Positions 49,057-57,299 of a stretch of DNA of 64,000 nt are shown one piece after another. A program made the position numbers and the translations under genes. The notes beneath the pieces were generated by a model. The model was not told the origin of the DNA, made no database searches, and saw nothing but the letters and a program-made list of their open reading frames with translations. The DNA comes from Oscillospiraceae bacterium (GTDB lineage Bacteria > Bacillota > Clostridia > Oscillospirales > Oscillospiraceae), in contig CACYWG010000001.1 of the NCBI GenBank assembly GCA_902778115.1, positions 264,187 through 328,186 on the forward strand, written 5' to 3'. Within the stretch, counting starts at the first letter, position 1, and the number at the start of each line of letters is the position of its first letter.

Positions 49057-50145
49057 ATGAAACGTTTGACCGCATTATTGCTGGCTGTCATCATGCTGTT
49101 CAGTCTGACTGCCTGCACGCGCCACCCGCAGAAGCAGGAAATTGAACCCCCTGTGGAGGAAACGGCTCTGCCTCAATCCCCTGCTCCGACGGAAACGCCC
49201 GCTCCGACAGAAACGCCCGCTCCGACAGATGTGCCCGCAGCTGCAGAAACACCTGCGCCGGCCGCGACTCCAGCCCTTTCCGATTCCTCTTCGCCGCTGA
49301 TGTGGAAGGTCACGGATGCGGATGGACACACGCTCTATCTCTTCGGCACGATCCACGTGGGCGACGAGCGCAACGAGGCCGTGCTGTTTCGTGTCTCCCA
49401 GGTGCTGGACTACTGCGACGCACTGGCAGTCGAATTTGACACCCTCGCCTACGAGCAGGACACTCAGCGCGCGATGAACGATATGGCGCAGTATGTGCTC
49501 ACCGACGGCAGCTCGATCACCGACTACATGCCGGAGGAGCTCTATCAGCGCGCTTCCGAGCTGCTGCAGGCGGTCGGCCTGTATCCCACGCTGTTCAGCC
49601 GATACAATCTGGCCATGTGGTCGCAGCTGATCGATTCGGCGATGCTGATGCAGTATACGACGCTTGACACGGAAAAAGGTATGGACAGCCTGCTGATCCA
49701 GCATGCGTACGACTGCGCGATCCCGGTGCTGGATGTGGAATCCTCCGAGTTTCAGATGAATCTGCTCAACAGCTTCGACAACGAGCTGTATCTGCTGCTC
49801 ATCGAGTCGTCGCTCGACAGTGCGGACTCGTACGGCGCGGATCTGAGCAGCATGTACGAGCTGTGGCTCTCCGGCGACCGGGAGGCCTTCTGGGCGCTGC
49901 TGGCGGGCGAAGAAGAAGAGGAAGAGAGCGCCGACTATACGGAGGAGCAGCTCGCGCTGATCGAGGACTACAACCGCAAGCTGCTCGACGAGCGCAACCT
50001 CGGCATGCGCGACCGGGCGCTGGAGTATCTGGCGGACGGCAAAACCGTATTCTTCGCCGTGGGCGCTGCGCACATGGCCAACGAAGCCGGGCTGGTCCAG
50101 CTGCTGAGCGACGCAGGCTGCACAGTCGAACCCTATGACTACTGA
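49057..50145 (+). CDS. TraB/GumN family lipoprotein
   Basis: A 362-residue protein with a lipoprotein signal peptide ending at the lipobox LTAC (cysteine at about residue 20), a Pro/Thr/Ala linker of TETPAP repeats, and a TraB/GumN domain. The domain shows LFGTIHVGD with the conserved GxxH, AVEFD and the C-terminal AVGAAHMANEAGLVQLL with a second GxxH. The fold is related to Tiki metalloproteases; the bacterial function is not known. The ATG at 49057 has GGAG 9 nt upstream and gives the proper signal peptide, while longer readings cross the structured element. It is transcribed alone between its promoter and a terminator. Confidence 0.9.
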   Translation: MKRLTALLLAVIMLFSLTACTRHPQKQEIEPPVEETALPQSPAPTETPAPTETPAPTDVPAAAETPAPAATPALSDSSSPLMWKVTDADGHTLYLFGTIHVGDERNEAVLFRVSQVLDYCDALAVEFDTLAYEQDTQRAMNDMAQYVLTDGSSITDYMPEELYQRASELLQAVGLYPTLFSRYNLAMWSQLIDSAMLMQYTTLDTEKGMDSLLIQHAYDCAIPVLDVESSEFQMNLLNSFDNELYLLLIESSLDSADSYGADLSSMYELWLSGDREAFWALLAGEEEEEESADYTEEQLALIEDYNRKLLDERNLGMRDRALEYLADGKTVFFAVGAAHMANEAGLVQLLSDAGCTVEPYDY

Positions 50146-50158
50146 TTCTTGAATAGTT

Positions 50159-50192
50159 AAAAAAGTCACCGGCACTGGCCGGTGACTTTTTT
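50159..50192. terminator. Bidirectional terminator
   Basis: AAAAAAGTCACCGGC, loop ACTG, then the complement ending in TTTTTT. It lies between two converging genes and has A/T tracts on both sides, so it can stop transcription from either direction. Confidence 0.93.
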
Positions 50193-50206
50193 ATTATTGC
50201 TGTTGC

Positions 50207-51451
50207 TTATTCGCCGAAGTCAAGCACGCGCTTCATGCGGATGAGCGTGAGGCGGTTGCGGATGGCGGCGGAGATATCGAGCATCTCGCTCTCGAGCGAG
50301 GGATCGATGCCGATGTGCTCCGGCAGGTACTTGCAGCCGCAGCCCTTGTACAGGGCCTCCATCTCCTCCACGGAGGGGATGGTATCGATCAGGGCGACGA
50401 TCTCGTCCCAGTGATCGACGATGTTCTGCGGATCGAAGGTGCCAAGCACGTCGTTGGCGTTTTCCTTCATGATGCCGTCGTACAGCCGCTCGCCGAACTT
50501 TTCTTTTACCCATTCGCCGGTCAGCGGCTCAAAGGCCTTGGCGGTCGGATGGAGCTTGGCCAAACGATGGTACTCCTTCACGCAGGCGAAGGTGCCGACA
50601 CCGACGCATTCGCCGTGGATGCCCTCAGCCTTCTCAAAGCGCGGCGGTTTCATCTCGACCAGGTGGGCCATCAGATGCTCGGCGCCGGAGGCGGCGCGGG
50701 AGTCGCTCCAGAGCTGCATGGTCAGGCCGCTCTTCATCTGCGCCATGGTCATGGCCTCATGGTCGATCTCGCCGGTAGCTGCCATCTTATCGGCGGCGGC
50801 GCGCATGATGTCCAGCGCTTCCTGCGCAAGGCCGGCGACCATCGGGCAGTAGTCCTCGCCGGAGACGAGCGTCGCGATCTTCCAGTCGACCAGGGAGATG
50901 TACTTGGCCAGGATGTCATTGACGCCGCTGCTCACCAGACGCCGCGGGGCGCCCTTGATGATGTCCAGGTCGGTCACGACCAAGGCGGGAGCCTTCATGC
51001 GGATGGATTTCTTCTGGCCGTTGAGAATGACAGAGCAGATGCTGGCGGTAAAGCCGTCGGAGCTGGCCAGCGTCGGGATCGCAACAAAGGGGATGCCCAG
51101 CTTGTAGGCGGGATAGCGGCCGAAGTCCATGATGGTGCCTGCGCCGAAGGCCACGATCACCTCGGGGCGGTCGAGATCCTTCATCATGGCCTCGATCAGC
51201 ACGTCCTCGGAGCGCAGGCCCTGCGCGGGCAGAACGATCTCCTGATCGGCCTTGACGTGCTTGCCCTCGGTCAGGGCGTAGATGTTGCTGTCGTAGACGA
51301 CCGTGCGGCGCTTGTCGCCCAGGCCGACAGCGGCCATGTACTCCTCAAAGCGGCTGAGCGCATCGTACTCGACGACGACCATTTTGGTTTCCAGCTCGTG
51401 GTCCTTCCCGCAGCTGCAGGGTCCCACGTATTTGGAACAATCCATAATCAT
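50207..51451 (-). CDS. sn-Glycerol-1-phosphate dehydrogenase (AraM/EgsA family)
   Basis: A 414-residue iron-alcohol-dehydrogenase-fold protein of the AraM/EgsA group. The nucleotide-binding GAGTIMDFGRYPAYKLGIPF, then IPTLASSDGFTAS, and the metal ligands D in GVNDILAKY, H in EHLMAH and H in GIHGECV are all present. Members reduce dihydroxyacetone phosphate to sn-glycerol-1-phosphate, the archaeal-type stereoisomer. In Bacillus it feeds heptaprenylglyceryl phosphate; in many Clostridia the use is unknown. The N-terminal CSKYVGPCSCGKDH adds cysteines typical of the clostridial subgroup. The ATG at 51451 has GGAGG 9 nt upstream. A clean promoter precedes it, and it is transcribed alone. Confidence 0.9.
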   Translation of the reverse strand: MIMDCSKYVGPCSCGKDHELETKMVVVEYDALSRFEEYMAAVGLGDKRRTVVYDSNIYALTEGKHVKADQEIVLPAQGLRSEDVLIEAMMKDLDRPEVIVAFGAGTIMDFGRYPAYKLGIPFVAIPTLASSDGFTASICSVILNGQKKSIRMKAPALVVTDLDIIKGAPRRLVSSGVNDILAKYISLVDWKIATLVSGEDYCPMVAGLAQEALDIMRAAADKMAATGEIDHEAMTMAQMKSGLTMQLWSDSRAASGAEHLMAHLVEMKPPRFEKAEGIHGECVGVGTFACVKEYHRLAKLHPTAKAFEPLTGEWVKEKFGERLYDGIMKENANDVLGTFDPQNIVDHWDEIVALIDTIPSVEEMEALYKGCGCKYLPEHIGIDPSLESEMLDISAAIRNRLTLIRMKRVLDFGE

Positions 51452-51487
51452 AGAGCGTGTCCTCCAATTTATATTTTGAGCGCTATT

Positions 51488-51516
51488 ATTATATACCAAT
51501 CGGGGCGATTCTCCAA
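51488..51516 (-). promoter_or_regulatory. Sigma-A promoter of the glycerol-1-phosphate dehydrogenase gene
   Basis: On the minus strand TTGGAG (51511-51516), 17 nt and TATAAT (51488-51493, perfect), about 37 nt upstream of the start codon. Confidence 0.75.
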
Positions 51517-51575
51517 GCCCTGATTTTATTTTTTCCCGGTTATACCGCTCTGGTTTCTCCCGCGGCGGCCTTGTT

Positions 51576-52706
51576 TTATTTCCTGCGCTTTATATAGCCG
51601 GCGGACCTGCTGGAAATCCAAGCCCAATCCTGATAAAAGAGCTTACGGAACCAGTGGGGATAGCTTTCTGGATTTCGCCCGACCAAGATACCAAAAATAC
51701 CAGTCAAGATAAAAAGAACCAGAAAAATAATGATTATGAAAGACGCTCCCCGCTGTGTATTTCGGTAAGCAACATCGCAGTCATAGGCAGTAAGAATCGG
51801 CGTTCCGTCATCAGAAGCAAGCGTATAAACAAAATGCTCTTTTTCTCCGTCTCGGGCAACAACGATATAGCTTTCTCCGCTGCACAGGCTGTCCGGTTCA
51901 GGAAGAGGTACCTCAAAACCGTACAGTTGGTCAATCGAAAAAGGCATCTCGTCATCCGGTGCATAGAGCAGCAGAGTGCCGGAAGAATCTCTCGTAATGT
52001 TCCATGAGATGAAAGACGTCCGAAACTCCGTTGTATCGGTCGGTAGTTTTCCATCAGCGGGCATCAAAACATTAATAATGAGAAAAGGAATAAAAAATAC
52101 AGAAAAGGCAAAAAGCAAGAAGTAAATGATGAAATACAGCCAGGGCGTGTCGAGGTTGCCGTTCATCGGGTCATAACTACGCTCGCGCAGTGGAATCCCT
52201 TTTCCCGTCTGCTTTCTTCGCATTTGATCCGCATAGTTGACGAAGGAATCGGTTCCCTTTGCTATCGAATCCAGCAAGATGCGACGTCGCCCACAATAGA
52301 GAACCGTGTCGTGACCCCGTCGGGCCAGACCCGTAATGTCTCCGTAGGCATAGCGGCGTTTTATCCCCAACAAACTCCCTGCTGTAAAGCCATCTTTGTC
52401 GTAGGAAACAGTTTGATTGCAGTAAGCCAGCAGCATGACGAGGCCAAGGAGCACACACGCTTCCAGAATGAACCACACGCTCTTGGACATCGTGTCTGGT
52501 GAAAATAAGGTTACGGGAACGCTGAGGATCCCTCCGGTAAGGAATCCAACCCAGAGCAGTAGCTGGTTCAGCGAGACAAAACGGGCACTTGGAGCCCCCC
52601 GCCGTTCTCTGCGCTGCAGAAAGCCGTAGACTATCAAAAATAAAATAAGTATATCCTGCAGAACTGGAATGACAAGAAACAGCCAGGATTTCCATGCGTT
52701 CAACAT
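51576..52706 (-). CDS. Membrane protein of unknown function
   Basis: A 376-residue protein that I cannot assign to a family. It has three N-terminal membrane segments (about residues 8-28, 47-67 and 78-96), a soluble stretch of about 90 residues (DGFTAGSLLGIKRRYAYGDI resembles a PH-like, YcxB-type strand pattern), a fourth segment near 190-215, an extracytoplasmic beta-rich region, and a last segment near 320-340. GGAGTGAG lies just before the ATG. It is transcribed away from the SleB-like gene and is followed by no other gene before 51488. The gene is more AT-rich than its neighbours. Confidence 0.75.
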   Translation of the reverse strand: MLNAWKSWLFLVIPVLQDILILFLIVYGFLQRRERRGAPSARFVSLNQLLLWVGFLTGGILSVPVTLFSPDTMSKSVWFILEACVLLGLVMLLAYCNQTVSYDKDGFTAGSLLGIKRRYAYGDITGLARRGHDTVLYCGRRRILLDSIAKGTDSFVNYADQMRRKQTGKGIPLRERSYDPMNGNLDTPWLYFIIYFLLFAFSVFFIPFLIINVLMPADGKLPTDTTEFRTSFISWNITRDSSGTLLLYAPDDEMPFSIDQLYGFEVPLPEPDSLCSGESYIVVARDGEKEHFVYTLASDDGTPILTAYDCDVAYRNTQRGASFIIIIFLVLFILTGIFGILVGRNPESYPHWFRKLFYQDWAWISSRSAGYIKRRK

Positions 52707-52845
52707 ATCTCACTCCATTTTTCTATATGGTTCCGATACATCGCAAAAGAATCTCATTTCTGTAGGGCTAACTCGCCGCTTTCGACCTTCTTCGCCTCCC
52801 TGCTCCCCTATACTGGGGATAAAGCATGAGAGGAGGAGAAGAAGC

Positions 52846-53430
52846 ATGAAACGATGGATCTGCGCGCTGCTGGCGGCGCTGCTGCTCCCGGCGGCCGCCG
52901 CGGCGGCGGATTACGATCCCAAGCAGAATTATCTGGACATCTTGTTTCGCGCTGCCTGCTGCGGCGACAGGGACGCGGGGCGCGCCGCAGCGATCTGCTA
53001 CAACGAGTGGCTGGACGACCGCCATTCCCTCGCCGCGCGTCTGGACTTTGACGAGCTGCTGTGGCTGGCAAAGATCATCGAGCATGAGGCCGGCAGCAGC
53101 GGCATCGGGCTCGACTGGCGCATGTGCGTGGGAGAGGTGGTGCTCAACCGCGTGGCCTCGCCGGAGTTTCCGAACAGCATCGAGGAGGTCATCTTTCAGC
53201 CGGGCCAGTACGCAGGCGTGGACTGTGACGCCTTCCGCGACCTGCTCGACCCGGACGAGGCGAGCGTAGAGGCAGCGCTTCGGCTGCTGCAGGGCGATCG
53301 GCTGATGGAGCCGCAGGTGGTCTTTCAGGCCAATTTCCGTCAGGGCGGCGGCGAGTATCTGAACTTCTACAGCAGCGCCTACGGCTATACCTATTTCTGC
53401 CTCAGCAGCCATCCGGAATACTATATCTGA
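52846..53430 (+). CDS. SleB-like cell wall hydrolase
   Basis: A 194-residue secreted protein. Residues 1-21 are a signal peptide ending AAAAA. The hydrolase-2 domain follows: LWLAKIIEHEAGSSGIGLDW carries the catalytic-type glutamate, then VGEVVLNRVASPEFPNSIEE and FQPGQYAGV, the typical SleB/CwlJ core. Family members are spore-cortex lytic enzymes or peptidoglycan lytic enzymes of the vegetative wall. There is no peptidoglycan-binding domain of the SleB N-terminal type, so germination is possible but not shown. GAGGAGGAG precedes the ATG. I found no clear sigma-A or forespore promoter in the 139 nt upstream. Confidence 0.85.
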   Translation: MKRWICALLAALLLPAAAAAADYDPKQNYLDILFRAACCGDRDAGRAAAICYNEWLDDRHSLAARLDFDELLWLAKIIEHEAGSSGIGLDWRMCVGEVVLNRVASPEFPNSIEEVIFQPGQYAGVDCDAFRDLLDPDEASVEAALRLLQGDRLMEPQVVFQANFRQGGGEYLNFYSSAYGYTYFCLSSHPEYYI

Positions 53431-53433
53431 TCC

Positions 53434-54663
53434 TCAGTTTTTCCTCTTGCGGAAGAGATATTCGTCCAGCTCCTTTTTGACCTTGTCGGGGATTTCCCGG
53501 GAAACGGGGCAGCAGGACGCGTCTGCCATGCGGCGCGTAAATTCCGTGATGAAGGCGATATCTTTCTGCAGCTGCTCCATGCTCAAAAGCTCCGGCCGGT
53601 CATAGCGGCCGTGGATGGGCGCGACGTTCGTGCCGGCGATACGCGCCAGCGATACGGCGGGCACTCCCCTGTCGGCAAAGGGCGTGGAGTCGCTGGAATA
53701 GACGCCGATGCGGGCGGCCACCGGAAAGCCGAGCTCCGCGCCCATGTATTCGAGGTAATGGCTGAGCTTTTCCTCGGCGGAGGCGCAGGCGATGAATTTG
53801 CCCATGATCGTGCCGATCATATCGAGGTTGATGTTCAGCGCGATCTTTGGCAGCTCCGCCTCATGGTCGCGCACAAAGGCCTTCGAGCCGAGCAGGCCGC
53901 GTTCCTCGCTGCCGCAGAAGATAAATCGCAGGCCGTAATTGAGCGCTTTGACGCGCAGCGCCTCCATCACGCCGAGCAGGCCCACGCAGCCGGACATGTT
54001 GTCATAGGAACCGTGGGACAGGGCGGTCGTGTCGTAGTGGGCGCTGAGCGTGATCCACTCATCCCGCCTGCCGGGAATCTCCGCAATGACGTTGTGGGAT
54101 TCGCCGTCGTATTCACGCTGCCGGATCGTGATCTGCACGCGCCTGACGCCGCGTTTGACGAGATCGACAGCCGTGGAGGCGTGCAGCATCGCGCACAGGA
54201 GCTTTTTCTCCTCGCCGACAACCTGCTCGCGCAGGTCCCGTTCGTCGATATCTTTGTTGGGGTAGTACATGTTGCCGTACTGGAAAAGAATGCCCTTCGC
54301 CCCGGCCTCCACCAGATCGTGATAGGTGAAAAAGCCGACGCCCTGGGTGTCCAGCAGCACGATCTTGTCCTTCGCCCCGGCGACGGAAACCTTGTCCTGC
54401 CCGGGCATATAGTAGAGTTCGCCCTCCACCGTGCCGTTGCCGCAGCAGAAGAAGCCCTTGCAGGGGATCTCTTTGCCGTCGGCTAAAACCCGCGCCTCGT
54501 CGATCTCGCCCATCGGCACGCGGAAGGCCTCCAGCCGTGCCGGAACGCCAAGGCTCTCGCACTGGGCCTTCAGGTATTCGGCAACCTGCAGCTCCTCGGC
54601 GGTACCGCTGCGGTGCACGAAGTCCGTATCCTTGAAAATCTGTTTCAGTTTTCTTGCGTTCAT
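53434..54663 (-). CDS. M28 family metallopeptidase with PA-type insert
   Basis: A 409-residue cytoplasmic zinc peptidase. The di-zinc ligands of family M28 are present: H in SAHYDTT, D in SYDNMSG, the E-E pair in CGSEERGLLGS, D in NLDMIGT, and H in APIHGRYD. The region from about residue 60 to 190 resembles a protease-associated (PA) insert (FTYHDLVEAGAKGILFQYG). It should release N-terminal amino acids from peptides. No signal peptide is visible although many PA-containing relatives are secreted. It converges with the SleB-like gene, leaving only 3 nt between them and no terminator. Confidence 0.88.
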   Translation of the reverse strand: MNARKLKQIFKDTDFVHRSGTAEELQVAEYLKAQCESLGVPARLEAFRVPMGEIDEARVLADGKEIPCKGFFCCGNGTVEGELYYMPGQDKVSVAGAKDKIVLLDTQGVGFFTYHDLVEAGAKGILFQYGNMYYPNKDIDERDLREQVVGEEKKLLCAMLHASTAVDLVKRGVRRVQITIRQREYDGESHNVIAEIPGRRDEWITLSAHYDTTALSHGSYDNMSGCVGLLGVMEALRVKALNYGLRFIFCGSEERGLLGSKAFVRDHEAELPKIALNINLDMIGTIMGKFIACASAEEKLSHYLEYMGAELGFPVAARIGVYSSDSTPFADRGVPAVSLARIAGTNVAPIHGRYDRPELLSMEQLQKDIAFITEFTRRMADASCCPVSREIPDKVKKELDEYLFRKRKN

Positions 54664-54727
54664 GGCGATTCTCCTTTTCCGCTATTTGAAATGATTATAT
54701 CACAGTTCCCAATGTGCCGCAACGATT

Positions 54728-54775
54728 CACACAAGAAGGCAGTCTGTCCGCACGGACAGACTGCCTTCTTGTGTG
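54728..54775. terminator. 23-bp perfect inverted repeat between two minus-strand genes
   Basis: CACACAAGAAGGCAGTCTGT plus CCG, a 2-nt loop (CA) and the exact complement. It starts 2 nt after the stop of the methyltransferase-like gene. The arms lack a U-tract, so it is an unusual terminator or an RNA-stability hairpin; in DNA it would be able to form a cruciform. Confidence 0.7.
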
Positions 54776-54776
54776 A

Positions 54777-55448
54777 TTACCAGACGCCGGGGATCAGGCG
54801 GTATCTGACCCGCTTCATATAGTCGGCATAGCCCTCCAGGCCTTGCTTCAGCACTTCTTCCTCGTTGCGGATACGCTTGACGATCAGCGGCAGATAAAAG
54901 AGCATGACAGCGAATGAAATCGGTGATCCAAGCACAAGCGGCATGGAGAGAAACAGCAGCACGGTGGCCGCATACATCGGATGACGTACGATGCCGTAAA
55001 GCCCCGTATCGACCACCTTCTGGTTTTCCTGTACCTCGATCGTCCGGGAGAGATAAGCATTCTCCCGCAGCACCTCGGCATACAGCAGATAGGCCAGAAG
55101 AAAGAGCGCCGCGGCGATCCACACCGCCCAGTCCGGCAGCATCAGCCACCGGAAGCGCCGGTTCAGTCCGGCCAGAATAAAGGCCGCAAGGAACATGATC
55201 CCGCTCCACGCAATGACCTGTCTCTGCTCACCCTGCTCCTCTTTGACGTTAAGCCGTTTGCGCAGCAGCTCCGGATTTTTGGCCATCATCACGAGACCCG
55301 CCGCAAACATCGGCACGAAGAGGATGCCGATCAGCAGCCAGCCCTGCCAGTAGTCAAAGCTGCCCGCCGGCAGAAACAGCAGCAGTCCGACCAGCAGCAG
55401 ACCGCTGAAAAACTTCAGCATCGCTTTCCAGAACAGTTCCCGGTTCAT
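54777..55448 (-). CDS. Isoprenylcysteine carboxyl methyltransferase-like membrane protein
   Basis: A 223-residue membrane protein with five or six hydrophobic segments. The C-terminal GLYGIVRHPMYAATVLLFLS, then RIRNEEEVLKQGLEGYADYM and YRLIPGVW are the SAM-binding signature of the ICMT/PEMT-type methyltransferase family. Bacterial members methylate unknown small or membrane-bound acceptors, since isoprenylated proteins are absent. It sits 12 nt downstream of the alpha/beta hydrolase gene on the same strand, so the two probably share a transcript. Confidence 0.87.
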   Translation of the reverse strand: MNRELFWKAMLKFFSGLLLVGLLLFLPAGSFDYWQGWLLIGILFVPMFAAGLVMMAKNPELLRKRLNVKEEQGEQRQVIAWSGIMFLAAFILAGLNRRFRWLMLPDWAVWIAAALFLLAYLLYAEVLRENAYLSRTIEVQENQKVVDTGLYGIVRHPMYAATVLLFLSMPLVLGSPISFAVMLFYLPLIVKRIRNEEEVLKQGLEGYADYMKRVRYRLIPGVW

Positions 55449-55460
55449 GCGATTCCCTCC

Positions 55461-56264
55461 TTATCGACAGAAGTCCGACACGCGCCGGAGAAAGTCCGGC
55501 GCCTCCTCATAGAGTCCGTGGCCAAGTCCTTCATATAAATACAGCTCGCTGCCCGGGATCTTTGCCGCGATCTCTCTGGACGCATCTGCGGTCACGATCC
55601 GGTCGTCCGTCCCGCCGATCACAAGCGTCGGACAGGCGATGCGGTCAAGAACGTCATAGGCGTCGTGCGTGACACAGGACTCCGCCTGCGTCAGAAAGCG
55701 GTCAAAGCTCTTCGGCTTGCCGAGATTACCCAGCAGGCTATATTCCAGCCGTGCCGTCTTCTGCCGCTTTTCGGAGTAAGAGCGCCGTGCCGTGTCAAGC
55801 ATGATGCCCCGGTAATCCCCGCGTTTGGCCTGATCCGTCCAGGTTTCGATCACCCGCCGCACGGTGTTGTTCGGGCGCGCCAGCGTGACCGTCAGCACGA
55901 GCTTTCCGACCTTGTCCGGGTGATCGATGGCCAGCCATTGCGCGATCATGCCGCCCTGGGAAACGCCGACCAGGGCAGTTTTGTAAAGCCCCAGCGTTTC
56001 CAACGCGGCGTTCAGATCTTCCGCCATCTCCCGGGTGCTCATATGCGCCGGAAGCTCCGCCCTGCGGCTGAAAACATAGACGGTGAAGTCTTTGACAAGC
56101 GAGCGGTACAACAGCGCGAGGGGCAGCGCCATGCCACGGACGGTTTTCAGTCCGTCGCCCACGCCGGGGAGCATGACGAGCACTCGTGCACCGATGCCGA
56201 AGCGGATGTAATCCATATCACCGAAAGGCAGGCGCAATCGTCCGTTTTTCGCGTCGCAGATCAT
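55461..56264 (-). CDS. Alpha/beta hydrolase
   Basis: A 267-residue alpha/beta hydrolase with an oxyanion strand (VLVMLPGVGDG), the nucleophile elbow GVSQGG (serine near residue 102), an aspartate in GGTDDRIV and a histidine in GLGHGLYEE near the C-terminus; the triad is complete. Esterase and proline-iminopeptidase-like relatives share this plan, and the substrate is open. The ATG at 56264 is preferred because GGGGAG lies 7 nt upstream; the longer reading from 56333 has no ribosome site. It precedes the ICMT-like gene. Confidence 0.85.
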   Translation of the reverse strand: MICDAKNGRLRLPFGDMDYIRFGIGARVLVMLPGVGDGLKTVRGMALPLALLYRSLVKDFTVYVFSRRAELPAHMSTREMAEDLNAALETLGLYKTALVGVSQGGMIAQWLAIDHPDKVGKLVLTVTLARPNNTVRRVIETWTDQAKRGDYRGIMLDTARRSYSEKRQKTARLEYSLLGNLGKPKSFDRFLTQAESCVTHDAYDVLDRIACPTLVIGGTDDRIVTADASREIAAKIPGSELYLYEGLGHGLYEEAPDFLRRVSDFCR

Positions 56265-56382
56265 GGCGTACTCCCCTCTCCTTGCACGCAGATATTGCGC
56301 TGATACTGTTTTGCTTCGTTTTCTCTCCATCAACTGAAGAAATTATATCATGCTTCCAGGGTACATGGAAGAAGGCGATTGA

Positions 56383-56417
56383 AAAAAGAGTATGCGAATC
56401 GATCGCATACTCTTTTT
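56383..56417 (-). terminator. Terminator of the sugar ABC transporter operon
   Basis: AAAAAGAGTATGCGA and its exact complement with a 5-nt loop, with T-tracts on both sides. It lies 21 nt after the stop of the last permease gene and also faces the alpha/beta hydrolase promoter region. Confidence 0.92.
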
Positions 56418-56438
56418 CTGACTGGAATTGAATGCCTG

Positions 56439-57299
56439 TTATCCCTTCACGGCGCCGCTGGTCATGCCGCTGATGATCTGCTCCTGGAACAGGATATAGC
56501 CCAGGATCGACGGGACGATGGAGATCACGATGGCGGCGTACATGGAAACATAGTCCGTGGAGAACTGATTGGTAAAGTAGCGGATGCCGACCTGGATGGT
56601 CCGCAGCTTTTCGGACGATACGATCAGGTTGGCGAAGACGAATTCGTTCCAGCAGGTGAGGAATTCGAAGGTTGCGGCCGTGACGATGCCCGTGCGGCTC
56701 AGGGGCAGGATGATGTGGAAGAAGCGTCCGTAGAAGCCGCAGCCGTCGATGTAGGCGGCCTCCTCCAGATCCATCGGGATGGAATCCATCAGGCCGCGGA
56801 TCAGGAAGGTGGACATCGGGATACCGATGGCGCAGTAGAGCAGGACCATGCCGCCGTAGGTATTGTACAGGCCCAGCTTGTTGATGATCACGAAATACGG
56901 CACCATCAGCGCGTTCAGCGGCACCAGGATACCGGCGGTGAAGAGCGTGTAGATCTTCTCGCGCCCGTTGAAGCGGAAGCGGGAGATGCAGTAGGCGCTC
57001 ATGCTGGCGACGATCACGTTGAACACGGTTGCCAGCAGGCCCACGATCACGGAGTTGAGCAGCATCCGCCCGAGGCCCGCCACCGACAGGGCGTTCACAT
57101 AGTTCTGCCACTGGGGTACGGCGGGAAGCGCAAAGGGCGACAGGGCCAGAAACTCAAAGTTCGTTTTCAGCGAGGAGATCGTCAGCCAGATCAGCGGGAA
57201 CAGCGTGTAGGCCGCGAAGAAAATGATCAGGAACCAGCGAAAAATCCCCACGATGATCTCTTTGGGAGAAAGCTTGTGATGAACGCGGCTTTCCGTCAT
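56439..57299 (-). CDS. Sugar ABC transporter permease (MalG type)
   Basis: A 286-residue integral membrane protein with six segments and the EAA motif of binding-protein-dependent permeases in DLEEAAYIDGCGFYGRFFHI, followed by ILPLSRTGI. It is the MalG-like partner (CUT1 family) of the permease encoded 4 nt upstream with overlap. The EAA loop docks on a separate ATPase of the MsmK/UgpC type, which is not encoded in this window, as is usual for Firmicutes. Together with the binding lipoprotein it imports a sugar or glycoside; sulfoquinovose glycosides fit the neighbouring GH31 gene. Confidence 0.93.
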   Translation of the reverse strand: MTESRVHHKLSPKEIIVGIFRWFLIIFFAAYTLFPLIWLTISSLKTNFEFLALSPFALPAVPQWQNYVNALSVAGLGRMLLNSVIVGLLATVFNVIVASMSAYCISRFRFNGREKIYTLFTAGILVPLNALMVPYFVIINKLGLYNTYGGMVLLYCAIGIPMSTFLIRGLMDSIPMDLEEAAYIDGCGFYGRFFHIILPLSRTGIVTAATFEFLTCWNEFVFANLIVSSEKLRTIQVGIRYFTNQFSTDYVSMYAAIVISIVPSILGYILFQEQIISGMTSGAVKG

